Origin: Lenzites betulinus
Lineage: Eukaryota; Basidiomycota; Agaricomycetes; Polyporales; Polyporaceae
Assembly (NCBI GenBank): GCA_022264855.1
Contig: JABYQU010000001.1
Coordinates: 992,001 to 1,056,000, forward strand
Length of the DNA stretch: 64,000 nucleotides
Direction of reading: 5' to 3'
Below are positions 31,704 through 42,162 of this stretch, in pieces. The number at the start of each line of letters is the position of its first letter. The stretch's first letter is position 1. The notes beneath the pieces were generated by a model that was not told the origin of the DNA, did no database searches, and saw nothing but the letters and a program-made list of their open reading frames with translations. A program made the translations under genes and the position numbers.

Positions 31704-32896
31704 TCAGTACTTCTCGCTCGTCTCTGGCACGTAGCCTCTCACCCTCGGTCTCGCGGATGCTGCTCCGAGCAGGCCCGCCTGTTGCGCCGCCCACACTCTC
31801 GCCATCCTCCCTTCGTAGGCAGTTTTCACATTGTCCGCCAGCGCTGCCAGAAAGCCCACGTCCTCCGGTCTCGGCATGAGAGTCACTTCCTCCGCGAAGG
31901 ATCCCATCGGCCTGCTACGAAGGTCCTCTTCTAGGTCCGTCATCGCTTGAATCACGGCTGTCACCGTCTCCTGTGCTGGGATTCTCTTCGCGTGCTCCAC
32001 TGCCCGTGTCTCTGCCTCACCCGTCCTTGGTTCCACGCGCTGGCCGTTCACCTCATCGACCTGCATCGGGATGTACGGCGGCGGCGGGCGTTCCTGCCTC
32101 GGTGTGTGCTCGTTTTCTGCCTCTTCTCGCGCATTTGCTGACGCGGCCTGCCGTTCGCCGGCTTCGCCGCCTCCATTCGTCGCGCCGTTTCCCTCAGGTT
32201 GTGCGCGGATGATCAAACCGTTGTTGAGAGCGTACATCTCGGCGGCGTCCCTTCCCAACATCGTCGTCGGTGACGCGAGGCGCTGCCTCTTCCTCGTTCT
32301 GCCGTGCGGGCCCGCTTGGTCCCCGTCGTCGTCCTCGTTCGTTTGTTCGCTCGGGAGTGGCCCCAGGCTCGGGCTCGCCGTTTCTTCTCCCCTTAGGTTC
32401 GGCCCCAGCGAGATCAGCCTCTCCCATTCCACCATCATCTGGTTCCCCTCGAGGTCCTCCTGGGTCGCTTCTTCCGCGAACGGCGGCGGTGCTCCGACGT
32501 CCTTGAGGATGTATTCGAAAGCCTTCCCTTTTCCTTTTGCCTGCGTCTGCCCTTCCTCTTTTTCTGCCGGCGTCGGCGGGCTCGACTCTGACAGCGTCGG
32601 CGTTTTGGCCGCTAGGGTCATCTCGATGGTCGTCTACATCTCCCTTCTCATCCCCGTCTTACTGCATGTAAGTGGCTTCTCACCTGGAAGTTGTACTTGG
32701 ACCTGAGCTCCTCCTGCTCCTTCCTCAGGGCTTCGAACGCCTCCGCCTGTTTTGCGTCCAGCTTCTCGCTCCGCCTCCTCTCGCGCATGGCTTCCTTCGC
32801 CTCCGCGGTGCGTCCATCGTCTCCTTTCGGGCCCTCTCCTCGTCCTAGGTTGGGCTGTGGTTGCTTCTCGCGTACTACTATCTCCGGAGTGTTCAT
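31704..32896 (-). CDS. LINE-1 ORF-A: coiled-coil/disordered protein, contains one intron
   Basis: Unrecognised protein in the LINE-1 5' half. The ATG at 32896 (MNTPEIVVREKQ) is the first in a frame open back to about 33133 without another ATG, so an upstream exon is possible. Exon 1 ends with a charged helix (AKEAMRERRRSEKLDAKQAEAFEAL...KYNFQ). A 50-bp GT-AG intron (32634-32683) restores the frame to TTIEMTLAAKTPTLSESSPP. The rest is acidic and disordered, with a helical C-terminal segment (DVGFLAALADNVKTAYEG). It has no zinc knuckle, unlike ORF-A of LINE-2. The stop is TGA 31704-31706, with the ORF-B ATG five bases on. Confidence 0.7.
32634..32683 (-). other. spliceosomal-type intron in LINE-1 ORF-A
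   Basis: 50 bp, donor GTGAGA, acceptor ATGTAG. Its removal joins KYNFQ to TTIEMTLAAK and switches frame as required. No perfect CTAAC branch is seen; CTTAC is the best candidate. Confidence 0.65.
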
Positions 32897-33529
32897 GCTT
32901 CGCGGTCTCGTTCGGCGCGTTTGGCTGTGGTGGTGGAGGTTTGCTGGCAGAGGCCGCACTCCTCGCCTCTTCGGTCTCCTCTCGCCCCGAGATTCCGGCT
33001 CGCCCTCACGCGCCCGTCCCTCTCCGGCGGTTACTCGCCACCCGTCTCCGGTCTTTCGGCGGGGGGCGGGCGAGCGCCTACCATTTCGGTCGCGTCGCTG
33101 TCCCTTTTGGGCTTCGCGCTCCTCTGTCCTCTCTCACCCTACTGTTATTTCTCGGCCCCGAGGGCTTGCTCACTCTAAGTCCGTCCGTTTCCCTCGGCGA
33201 TTTTCGTCCTCAGGTCCTCGCTCGCTTGTCTCGTCTCTCGCGCGTCGCTTGCGTTATTATCTATTTTACACTATCATTGCTCCGCCGTTGGTCGCTGTTT
33301 CCTGTTTTATGTTCTCTGTTTGACTCTCCCTCGTCCAGTAGCTTCTCGCCTGTTTGGCATATCATCCTCCCATGCACACTTCTTGTCCTCGTTGGTCGTC
33401 CACCTTTGTTCGTTGTTGCTTCTGTTCACTCCAGGTCTGTTAACGCATGCACTTGTGTCCTAATGTTGTTTTGAATTGTCTCTGTCACTTAGGTACCTCG
33501 CACTCGTCTGTACATCGTTGGCAATTCCT
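32897..33529 (-). other. LINE-1 spacer between ORF0 and ORF-A
   Basis: The ORF-A frame stays open upstream to about 33133 with a charged Arg/Glu/Gly-rich translation but no ATG, so it may include an unrecognised 5' exon. The remaining about 400 bp show nothing I can name. Confidence 0.5.
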
Positions 33530-34107
33530 CTACTCCCCAATCATATTCTCCACCCATTCTCTGTCCGCGTCCGACGTGCTTGGCATCCCACAGGCTAGGC
33601 AGAGGGGGATCGTGACTGCTCCCCTACCCTCTTCCTCGTCCAGGACTGTTGCGTCGTACTCCAGGGGTGCCTTGTTCCCCTCATATCCTTCTTTCCTTGG
33701 CCCCCCTTTCAGCCTCCTCCATATCTTCCCCCACTTTCCCCTCCTCACTGTGACTCCCTCGATGTCTTCTACCCTTAGGACTGCCCTTGCGGCTGGGGTC
33801 AGCGCTCGTTCGTTCCACACCTCCAGTTCCACCATTCCTTCCCTCAGACCCTGCATCCTCGTCACTGCCCCTCAATCCCTGTCTCCTTTGCCAGGTACCT
33901 TCTCCCTCCTTCCTTCAGCTGCTCGTCCCCCCCCCCTTTGACCTCACACTCCTTGATTTCATATATGATGAGTTGTTGTCCCTGCGATATCGGCGTTCTT
34001 GGTGGTATGAGGATGTCATAGTACACCACCTGGGTTTCCACCTCCTGCTTCCCGCCCCTGATTGCTGGGTGGCCTTGTTTCTTGGCTAGTATTTTCTGTG
34101 GGGGCAT
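33530..34107 (-). pseudogene. LINE-1 ORF0: small leader protein with a frame break
   Basis: The first ORF after the LINE-1 leader, ATG at 34107. It matches ORF0 of LINE-2 in place and sequence: YYDILIPPRTPISQGQ here against WCDVMVVPETPIKIGQ there, and ETGIEG against ELGIEG. The frame breaks at a GGGG run near 33872; one added base would give an ungapped match to LINE-2 over the next about 35 residues (shared V..E..N..R..L.VE), so a one-base loss is the simplest reading. An 83-bp GT-AG interval in the same place is an alternative. I know no family for it. Confidence 0.7.
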
Positions 34108-34251
34108 CTGGGTATGTCTGGGTGGGCTGGGTTGGCTGGTCTCGTCCCAGGTCCCTGGTTCATTTTATATCTCTCTGAGGCGCCCATGCTTCCAATTCGC
34201 TTGCGATGAGAGCGCACCTTATGTGTTTCTCATTCTGCATCTCCTGTTCCC

Positions 34252-34258
34252 TTGTTGG

Positions 34259-34260
<2 letters not shown>
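34252..34260. repeat. target-site duplication of LINE-2, left copy
   Basis: TTGTTGGTC directly before the poly(T) of LINE-2; up to three further T could belong to it. The match is at 48370-48378. Confidence 0.75.
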
Positions 34261-34301
<41 letters not shown>

Positions 34302-34426
34302 GTGCACCCCGGTTTCTAGGCTGTTGCCCTCCACCAGGTGAGACAGGTTTGGGGGGATTGCACCCTCAGCACCTCGGGGGAAATGCTTTATGCACGCCTT
34401 AGCAGTGTGGGACTCCTTCAGGCAGG

Positions 34427-37400
34427 TCATCTTGTTCGATGCCTATTCCCGTCGTGAAGTGTACCCACTAAAACCCCCGCTGTCTTCGTCCAGTCTTCGG
34501 GTAGCGCCGCTTCATCGTGTATTGTCCCTCTCCATGTGTCCAGCACCGTACTTACCGGTAAGCGTCGCTTCTTCCACTTCGCCTTTGTCCGTTCCATGTC
34601 TAGCCTCAGGCGTTCGTTTATGATTTTGTACCACAGGTTAGTTATCTTTGCCGTCGAGTGCATCTTGCCTGGCTCATCCCATTGGATCACCCGTTCGCAT
34701 CTCAGTTTCCATACCAGATGCAGTGATTCGCTGAGGACAATTCTGAGTAGTCGAGTTTGCCCGGGGCAGCGGTCCCCGTTCACATCTTGGGTCTCGAGAG
34801 AGGGGGCTCCCAGAATTGCACCGAAGGTCATGCTGGGCAGTGTGACGCCCCTACGCTCTAGGAGGCGTAGGGCAAGGCCCCAGACAAGCTCTTGGCCTGG
34901 GGCGCTACATTCCTTCAGTATGTGGTACATTGTCTCTTCGACGTTGCACACAGGGCATATCGCGCGATTCTCGTAGCCGGGGATGTTTTTCCAATATTCT
35001 CTGACACGGTACGCGTCGTGCATCATCTTCCAGAAGAAGACCGAGGTTTTTACTGCGATTTCTTTTCCCCAGACGTTGCTCCATATTCTCGAGCATCCCA
35101 GGTTGAGCGCAAAGTCATCGTTCAGTGCCTCCTTGATCATGCTCACCGCGCACTCCGTTCGGCGGCGCAGGGGGGCATTTTTCCATTGCAGAATGGATTC
35201 ATAAGCAAATTTCTGGGATATTCCTGCTAGTTTCGCGCCAGGCAGGAGGAATTTACGGTCGTTTTGTCCTAGGGGGGGCAGTTGCACAGGGTTCATTGCC
35301 GCACCCGCTGCCGCCAGCTCATCTGCGCCTTCATTTCCTTCAATTCCGGAATGTCCCTTGACCCACTTCAGGTACGTTGCCGCTCCTCTCTGTCTCAGCT
35401 TCGCCACCACCCTCCTGAGGATGTCGCTATTGGCGACGTTGGCCCATCCTCTGTTCTCCCATCCCTCCAGTTGGACTGTTAGGCCACGGTAGACGTACAT
35501 CGAGTCTGTGATTATTGTGAGGGGCACGAAGTCAGGCGTACTGTTTGCTGCTAAGAGGCAGGCATAGGCTTCGCCTGCTTGGTTTGTCTGCGACAGGCCC
35601 GGCACTCTCGCGGCGGTGTTACGGGGGTCGTCTTGGCCGAACCATACCCCTGCTCCAGCCTGTGCTGATTCGTATCCGTTTTTTAGACATGATCCATCGG
35701 TGTAGGCGTCTACCGCCTCCTCTGGTATCTGGAAGGGCCTGTTCTGCCGACGGGCGCGTAGCCCCTCGACGTCTCCGCTCCTGGCAAAGACCCGAAAGGC
35801 CGAACCGATTGGAGCATGCTGTGTAACAGACGGGTCGAAGGTTACTGTTTCTCCGTCTTTAGCTGCGACGCGGTTTGCATCTCTCTGTACTTTTGTGAGG
35901 CTGAGGCCGTCGCTGATTTCTTGTGGCCTTGGCCTCCACTTCTCCTTTAGCTTACTCAGGATTGCCGCAGCTGCTTTGGCGCAGCGCGCTGGGTTGTCGC
36001 ATCCCAGGGATTCCCGGTCATGGGTGCATTGCATGCAGGGGCAGTCCTTCCGCTCTCTGTGTTGGTCCGCCGCCGTAGGTTTCCTCAGCACGCTCAGGCA
36101 GTCCCCTACGGTGTGTACCTCGTGGTTCTCTCTAAGGCATGTTCCTGACTTCGAGTTTGCGGTGCTGCGCTGCTCCACTAGAGCGAAGTGGTACCACACT
36201 GGGAGGGTTTCCAGTAGGTCCGTCCCCGGGGATTGTGAGTCCAGCCGTACTCCGTATTTGCGAGCCACTTTGATCATTCTGGCTAGGTCTCTCGGCAGCC
36301 CCGAGGACACTGCTGTGTTGACTCCCCATGACTGCAGAAAGGTGTTGATTCTCGCTGTGTCGCTCACTCTTCTCATTGGGGCCAGGATTGCTTTCGCTAT
36401 CAGTGAGTCCGCGATGAGGGCCCATTTCGGTCTCGTTTCGGATATGTCTAGGTAGGCTTTCAACCACATCAGGTCAATCGCTTCGTTTCTTGCGGCGATG
36501 TTTAGTGTCTTCAGTCCGCCTTCGCTCATTCTGCGTTCTGTAGAGTCGGCAGCGACTTGGGCGCGGGGGGCGCACCACAGGAATCTGGTAGCGAGTTTGC
36601 CAAGGCTGTCCTCAACCGCCTTCGGCATTCCTTGCACACGCGCCAGGTATTGCGTTCTGCTTCCTAGTTCGAGGTTTAGCACCACCTGTCGACCTTTAAG
36701 TGTCGGTCTGCGTTTGTGCCATCGTTCGAGGTTTCGCTCAATGGTCGCGACAACTTTAACCCATGGCGTTGCATCATCATATGCGGGTCCTATCCACGCT
36801 CCAAGTATTCTCGTTCCTTCGCCTTCTTCAAGGATTCTCACACCGCTTGGCAGTAGCGGGCCGTCACGGCGCATCCGTCTTTCCCTGCGCATGCGCTCTC
36901 TCGATTCTCTCGGTCCCACTGGAATGAGCACGGTTTTAGGTTCGTTGAATTTCGCCCTCGCAGCGCTACACCACTCGTCTAGGGTCCTCGTCATGTCTTC
37001 GTATTCGTCTGTGTCTCGGAGGAAAACCGTCGTGTCGTCGGCGAACATTGTTGTGACTATCCTTTCGTGCAGGCCAGCCACTTCAAATCCTTTTAGCGCG
37101 GATGCCCTCAGCGCACATGCCAGAGGTTCGATTGCAATGTTGAAGAGGAGGCATGATAGTGGGTCACCCTGTCTGACGCCTCTCGTGATCACGAAAGCCG
37201 GGCTCATAACACCGTTTAGCATTACTGCGCTCTTCGCCCCTTCGTACAGGCGCATTACCAGTCCGATGAAACTTTCGGGGAAGTTCATCTTCCTCAACAC
37301 GCTCCATAGGTAGGTGTGATTTATTCTGTCGTAGGCTTTTTCTTGGTCCAGTGCCACGATCACCCCCTCAATTTTCTCCGCCTCAGCGTGCGCCATGAGA

Positions 37401-39535
37401 AGTCGGGTCATTTTTACGTTGTCGTGGATTTTACGTCCGCTGATGAAGCCCGCCTGGTCGGGGTGGATCAGGGAGGTCGCGACGGCGGACAGTCGCACTG
37501 CTAGGGCTTTCGTGAGTATTTTGTAGTCGGAGTTTAGGACCGTTATCGGTCGGTAGTTGTTGATTTCTCTTATGTCGCCTTTTAGCTTGTATATGGGGCA
37601 AATCCATCCTTCTGCGAGGTCAAGGTTCCCATCGATGCCGTTTGTTGCAACGTTGTTGAATACCATCGCCAGCATTCTCGAGACATTGAAGCCCGGTCGC
37701 TGTGCCTTACTGTCGCTCGCCCATCTTCTCTCCAGGGCCTGCCACAGTTCAGCAGACAGGCCATCTATGCCTGCCGCTTTACTAGGTGCCGCCTCTAGCA
37801 GGGCTAATCTCACCTCATTCTCGGTGATTTTCCTCGCCATTCCGTTCTTTTGCCGTGAGGTCAGGGACGCGGTCGTTTTGTTCAGGGCGTTGCGGATCGC
37901 ATCCTGGTATTGTTCCGAGGTTACGTCTACATCGTCCGTCTGTATCTCATCATAGTGTTCTTTCGCCAGTTTTGCCATGTCATCCGATCTTGTTGCAACC
38001 GTCCGGTGCCCGAGCGCATCGGACCTCCGTAGTTCGAAGAGCGGGTCTCTTCGGGTTTTCTCTTTGCCTTGGCCTATCCAGTAGCGTGTTACTCTCTCGC
38101 CCTCCAGCCATTGTTTCGTTCTTAGGTCGTCACGTCTGTCCTCAAATCGTCTCTCCTCGGTCCTTGCTAGTTCGTTGCGCAGGAGCTCCACCGTCTCCCC
38201 GCGTGCCAGGTCGTGCTCGGTGCCATTTCCACAGTCCTCCGTCAGTTTGTTAATTTTTGTTTTTAGGTCCCGGATCTTCCTGTCCCATTTAGCAAAGAGT
38301 TCCTTTGCTCGCCTCCGCGCAATGCATTTCATTTCCGACTTGAAGGTGCGGTATACGTCCTGTATGCTTCTAGTCTCGGTCCGCGTTGCGGAGTGCGCCA
38401 TTTCTTCCAGAGCTTTTATGCCATTTGCAACTACGGCATTAAGGAAGGGCGCATCCGATAGTACTGCTCTCGGGACCACCCAGCGTCCTTGTCCTATGAA
38501 TGGTGCAGCGTAGTTTGCGAGGGTCATGGATACTAGGGAATGGTCGGTGCGTATTCCGGTCACTTCCATCTTCCAATCTGCAGCTCGGCTCGCTAATTCC
38601 TCGCGTACGTATATTCTGTCTATTCTTGATTGGCTGCCGGTTCCCGGTTGGAAGAAGGAGAATCCCTTCTTGCTACCCATCTCTCTGCGCCATCCGTCAA
38701 CGACATTTAACTTTGCTGTTAGTTTTGCGAGGCAACTTCTGGCTCCAACTGGGTCCGGCCTTGAAGGCTGTCGGTCCTCCGGGGCTTCTACCATGTTGAA
38801 GTCCCCCAGAAGGATGTCCGGGCGGCGCCTCCCTTCCGTTGTGTCATCTTCCAGCTCGCTCCAGAAGTTCGCGTTATCGTTCATGTTGTTCGGTGCGTAC
38901 ACGTTTGTGATTGTCAGGGTATTATTCACTCCCCACTTTAGTGTCCCTTCGATCACTCTCCCGGGGATGGGACTTCGGCATACTAGCCCATGGTTTGGCC
39001 CCAGAGCTCGTTTGCTCACCACGAGGGCTACCCCGCGCGCTCCGGTGGGTGAGGCCGGGTCCGGAGACGTGAAGACCTCTATGGAGTCGCTGAACAGCTC
39101 ATTTAGCCTGCCGGCTCCATCCTGTGTAAGGTGCGTTTCCTGCAGTGCCAGTATTCCGATGTGATTCTCTTTCATTAGTTGGTTTATTCTTAGCCATTTT
39201 TCGCCTGTGCCTCCTATCGTCGGCCCACCTGCACCCCTCATGTTGAGCGATGCTATCTTAAGTCTGCCCTTCGTCTTCCGGTAGCCTTTGTCTCTTGCCT
39301 GCGTCGTGTCCTGTCGCCCGTCTCCCAGTCGGGGGGTTTGGGCACGCGGGGTCCCGGTTCCCGGCACGTCGTGGCATTGGTCGCGGGAGCGGGTCAGGGG
39401 AGGGCCAGCCTCCCCTTCTCCGTTCGCTCGTTCTGGTGTTTGTTCGGTGAACGCTCTTCGGCCTGCCGCGGCGGTGTAGCTTCCGTGTTCACCAGTCCGG
39501 TCATCGGGGAAGGGCGCAGCTACACTAGGGTCCAC
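34427..39535 (-). CDS. LINE-2 ORF2: endonuclease, reverse transcriptase, RNase H
   Basis: About 1700 residues without interruption. Endonuclease: IASLNMRGAG, ILALQETHL, LLGDFNMVEAP, SRIDRIYV, RTDHSLVSM. Reverse transcriptase: NYRPITVLNSDYKILTKAL, AGFISGRK, VALDQEKAYDRI, GVRQGDPLSCLLF, and FADDTTVF at about residue 831. A cysteine cluster CPCMQCTHD...CDNPARC precedes RNase H (from about 1277: YTDGSCLKNG, ITDSMYVY, KGHSGIEGNEGAD). A terminal knuckle CPVCNVEETMYHILKEC and GVLVG follow. Catalytic residues are all present. The frame is open back to a stop at 39647-39649, yet the first in-frame ATG falls inside the endonuclease motif SLNMRG. The true start therefore needs a spliced leader exon or a non-AUG codon; 39535 is a GTG. 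Confidence 0.92.
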   Translation of the reverse strand: MDPSVAAPFPDDRTGEHGSYTAAAGRRAFTEQTPERANGEGEAGPPLTRSRDQCHDVPGTGTPRAQTPRLGDGRQDTTQARDKGYRKTKGRLKIASLNMRGAGGPTIGGTGEKWLRINQLMKENHIGILALQETHLTQDGAGRLNELFSDSIEVFTSPDPASPTGARGVALVVSKRALGPNHGLVCRSPIPGRVIEGTLKWGVNNTLTITNVYAPNNMNDNANFWSELEDDTTEGRRRPDILLGDFNMVEAPEDRQPSRPDPVGARSCLAKLTAKLNVVDGWRREMGSKKGFSFFQPGTGSQSRIDRIYVREELASRAADWKMEVTGIRTDHSLVSMTLANYAAPFIGQGRWVVPRAVLSDAPFLNAVVANGIKALEEMAHSATRTETRSIQDVYRTFKSEMKCIARRRAKELFAKWDRKIRDLKTKINKLTEDCGNGTEHDLARGETVELLRNELARTEERRFEDRRDDLRTKQWLEGERVTRYWIGQGKEKTRRDPLFELRRSDALGHRTVATRSDDMAKLAKEHYDEIQTDDVDVTSEQYQDAIRNALNKTTASLTSRQKNGMARKITENEVRLALLEAAPSKAAGIDGLSAELWQALERRWASDSKAQRPGFNVSRMLAMVFNNVATNGIDGNLDLAEGWICPIYKLKGDIREINNYRPITVLNSDYKILTKALAVRLSAVATSLIHPDQAGFISGRKIHDNVKMTRLLMAHAEAEKIEGVIVALDQEKAYDRINHTYLWSVLRKMNFPESFIGLVMRLYEGAKSAVMLNGVMSPAFVITRGVRQGDPLSCLLFNIAIEPLACALRASALKGFEVAGLHERIVTTMFADDTTVFLRDTDEYEDMTRTLDEWCSAARAKFNEPKTVLIPVGPRESRERMRRERRMRRDGPLLPSGVRILEEGEGTRILGAWIGPAYDDATPWVKVVATIERNLERWHKRRPTLKGRQVVLNLELGSRTQYLARVQGMPKAVEDSLGKLATRFLWCAPRAQVAADSTERRMSEGGLKTLNIAARNEAIDLMWLKAYLDISETRPKWALIADSLIAKAILAPMRRVSDTARINTFLQSWGVNTAVSSGLPRDLARMIKVARKYGVRLDSQSPGTDLLETLPVWYHFALVEQRSTANSKSGTCLRENHEVHTVGDCLSVLRKPTAADQHRERKDCPCMQCTHDRESLGCDNPARCAKAAAAILSKLKEKWRPRPQEISDGLSLTKVQRDANRVAAKDGETVTFDPSVTQHAPIGSAFRVFARSGDVEGLRARRQNRPFQIPEEAVDAYTDGSCLKNGYESAQAGAGVWFGQDDPRNTAARVPGLSQTNQAGEAYACLLAANSTPDFVPLTIITDSMYVYRGLTVQLEGWENRGWANVANSDILRRVVAKLRQRGAATYLKWVKGHSGIEGNEGADELAAAGAAMNPVQLPPLGQNDRKFLLPGAKLAGISQKFAYESILQWKNAPLRRRTECAVSMIKEALNDDFALNLGCSRIWSNVWGKEIAVKTSVFFWKMMHDAYRVREYWKNIPGYENRAICPVCNVEETMYHILKECSAPGQELVWGLALRLLERRGVTLPSMTFGAILGAPSLETQDVNGDRCPGQTRLLRIVLSESLHLVWKLRCERVIQWDEPGKMHSTAKITNLWYKIINERLRLDMERTKAKWKKRRLPVSTVLDTWRGTIHDEAALPEDWTKTAGVLVGTLHDGNRHRTR

Positions 39536-39958
39536 CCCTCCCGGGCTGGTGAGGCGCAGGTGACCGTTTGTGTTGTTGTGGGCGTCCGTGTTTATTTGTC
39601 TGGGTGGGTTGGGGCTGGTAGCTGGTTTAGTCGACGAGAGGTACAGCTATAACTCTCATACGCTGCTTGGCCGGCAGCTCGGCGTGGCGATGTGGGTTTG
39701 GTCGTTCAGCTGACTTAGTCCACTTAAGCTTCTCAGCGCGGCTAGCCACCAGCCTAAATAGGCTTCCGCTTGTGTTGTTTGGGGGGTGGGGGGGGTGGAG
39801 TGGATCCTGGCGGCTTTCCTGCACCCTTGGGTCAGTATATTTGGGCACGCCAGGGTGGCCGATCTCACACAGGCTATCTGAGTCACGCGTGGAGATGTTA
39901 TTGCAGAGGGGGGTGGAGTAGGTGTGTAACATGTATTAGGTATTCGTGCGTCAGCCAA
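39536..39958 (-). other. LINE-2 spacer between ORF-B and ORF2
   Basis: Non-coding on the sense strand, apart from the upstream open part of the ORF2 frame (to 39646). CGACTAAACCAG at about 39622-39633 (read on the minus strand) looks like a branch site plus 3' splice site that could supply ORF2 with a 5' exon. This is a candidate only. Confidence 0.45.
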
Positions 39959-42162
39959 CTATCCCTGTGAATACTGGTTGCGTGCCGGCGTGGCCGCCCG
40001 CGTTGTCCTATACGGCGCTATGCCTCGTCCTCTTCCGCGAGGGGCGGTGTTCGTCTGCGGCGCGTAGTTGTGGGTTGGTACGCCAAGGCCTTGGTTTTGC
40101 TGGTGGCGGGGTCTGCCGTATGTTCGGGAGATGGCCGGCGGGGCGCACCAGCCTTGGATGCTGGGGAAGGGGCACTTATGGGTCACATGGTCCGCGCTGT
40201 GGCATCCGGCACAGAGTTCGATGCGTCGAGCCATGGCGGTCGGGTTGTATCTGCTGTGAAATGGCATCTTCATGAGATTCGCCCTCCAGATCTTCCACGA
40301 CTCCCCGCATCCGGTCGGCGAGTCACAGAAAACAGCCGCTTGCATGTTCCCGTTCCCTAGCTGGTCGATCCGGACTTCTACGCTGGCCGCTATTCTTTGC
40401 GCCGCTTCGTGCGGCGCCAGGTGTTGTAGCCCGGGGTGGCTCTGGACGAGGTCTGCTAGTGACGAGAAGATCGGCTCATCCAGGAAAGCTCCTCTGATCG
40501 ATAGTACGATGTCGTTTTCATGGTTTGTGGTGTATCCTCCGAGTGTGAAGAGATAGCGGGGGATGACGAGTCTCCTGTCGTAGAAGAAGAGGGTAACCCA
40601 GACGCACGATAGGACTCTTTTCTTTACTAGGTCGGCGACGGTGGGTTTGCGTAGGCCTAGGATTGTCCACGTCTTCGGGGCGCCAGCTCTCTTCGGGGCC
40701 TGTGTCCATTCGGCCTGCGGGGCGATCGGCACGAAGTCTGTTTCTCCCGTAACGTGCTTGATCAGTTCGTAGATCTCGTCGTGTAGAGGCTTGCGGAGTG
40801 GGACGTCCGGCAGGCCCATGTTCGCGACTTGTACGAAGAGGACCGCGCCCTCCGGCTGTTTCCACGCTTCGTCTATCCGGGACACCGCGAGATCTTCGAT
40901 TAGTCCTTCTGGGTGTGCATGGTGTATAGCAGGGAAGCCTCCTTCGGGCTCAGGGGTGAAGCCGTAGCCATCCGCACCAGGCGTGGGTGGTGTGATGTGC
41001 GGCGCCGGTCCTTCCGTTACCGCTGACTGCCATGGGGCTCGGCGGAGGTCCGGGTGCGCAGGTGAGGGGAGAGCGAGGAACGAGGGGAGGACTTCGACTT
41101 GCGCGTTCGGTGGGCTTACGGCCTCCACTGCCATATCTACGTCCATGCTCGCGATCAGGCTTCTCCATGGCGTACCCCCGGTATCCGCGGACGCGTTCGG
41201 CTGGTACTGGTGGTTGCTGTTGCTCTGCCACCCTTCGGGCTTCTTTCCTTTGGCCGTGCTCGGGATTCGGGGCGGGGAGTCGTCGGCTGAGGGCACCCCT
41301 TCCGTTGAGATTCCCAGGCTGCTTACAGGGTGTGAGGGGAGTGGGGACGGGGAGTCATCTCGCCTTGTGAGAGCCCTCCTTGTGTCGGGGCGCGGGTTCG
41401 GCAGTGCGACGTTCGCTGCGCGCGGCCGGTGCTTTCTGAAGCGGACCGATATCTGCGTTCGTGGTTCGTTCGCTGGGGGGGAGCCGCTGGTCCGCGGCCT
41501 CTTCTTTGCCCTGGACTCCTCCCGCTTTTCTTCCTGCCCGGGTATTGTGTCCCCGTAGCGGTCGACTCCGTCCGTTATGAAGTTTTCGAGGTCTACTCCG
41601 TCGGATATGACGGTGTCGCCGATCACGTCAGCCACGATGTCCGAAGCGACGCTGTCGTTTCCGTGGACTGAGAGGTTTCTCCAGTCTTCGGAGTTCGGTG
41701 TCCCGTATCTTCTCTCCTCCACGAGGCTTGCTTCGAAGGCCTCCATGTCCATGTCGTCAAAGTGGTATTCCGAGGCCGGAGGCGTGGAGATGGTCGGTCC
41801 ATTGCTAGGCGCGGCGCGGGGTTGCTCGTTGATGGTGCTGGGGCCGGGTGTAGCGACATGGGGGGGCCGTGCGCTCTAGAATTCAGTCTGTTCTTGTTAG
41901 GAGCCTGGGTCGGAGACAGGGTCAGCTTGCATGGGGAAGTGTTCCTGACATGAGTCCTCACAGGTGCGCTCGCGTTGGTGGAGGGGTAAGGGGTAGCGAC
42001 GTGGGGCGCCTGCGGGGCAGGGAGGGCCGTCCCTCTTTGTTTAGGCGTGGTCGGCGGGCTTGCGGCGACTTGCGCGTAAGTTCTCTGCGGCGATACGTCG
42101 TGCGATGGCGGCGCAGTGGTGGTGAGGAGCGGTGCGTTCTCAAGGCGTTTAGCAGAAGGCAT
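39959..42162 (-). CDS. LINE-2 ORF-B: gag-like CCHC protein, two exons
   Basis: ATG at 42162. Exon 1 (42162-41962) is joined to exon 2 (41875-39959) by removing an 86-bp GT-AG intron (41876-41961) that contains a CTAAC branch site 20 nt before its AG; the result is 705 residues. The N-terminus is Pro/Thr/Ala-rich. The central part holds DDMDMEAFEASL, then a gag-like domain (VTGETDF, APKTWTILGL, LSCVWVTLFFYD, IPRYLFTLGGYT). CAGCHSADHVTHKC (about 40150-40200) is a C-x2-C-x4-H-x4-C knuckle, followed by an RGRGRG-containing tail. It matches ORF-B of LINE-1 and ORF-A of LINE-2. Expected role: binding element RNA in the transposition particle. Confidence 0.85.
41876..41961 (-). other. spliceosomal-type intron in LINE-2 ORF-B
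   Basis: 86 bp, donor GTGAGG, branch CTCCTAAC, acceptor TTCTAG. Its removal switches the frame exactly as the two exons require. Retention leads to a frame that loses the gag-like domain. Confidence 0.75.

Noticed and set aside
41860..41866. Possible programmed -1 frameshift or assembly error at a seven-base C run (minus strand) in LINE-2 ORF-B
   Set aside because: An 86-bp GT-AG intron with a CTAAC branch site just upstream (41876-41961) accounts for the frame switch, and similar introns occur in ORF-A of the same element.
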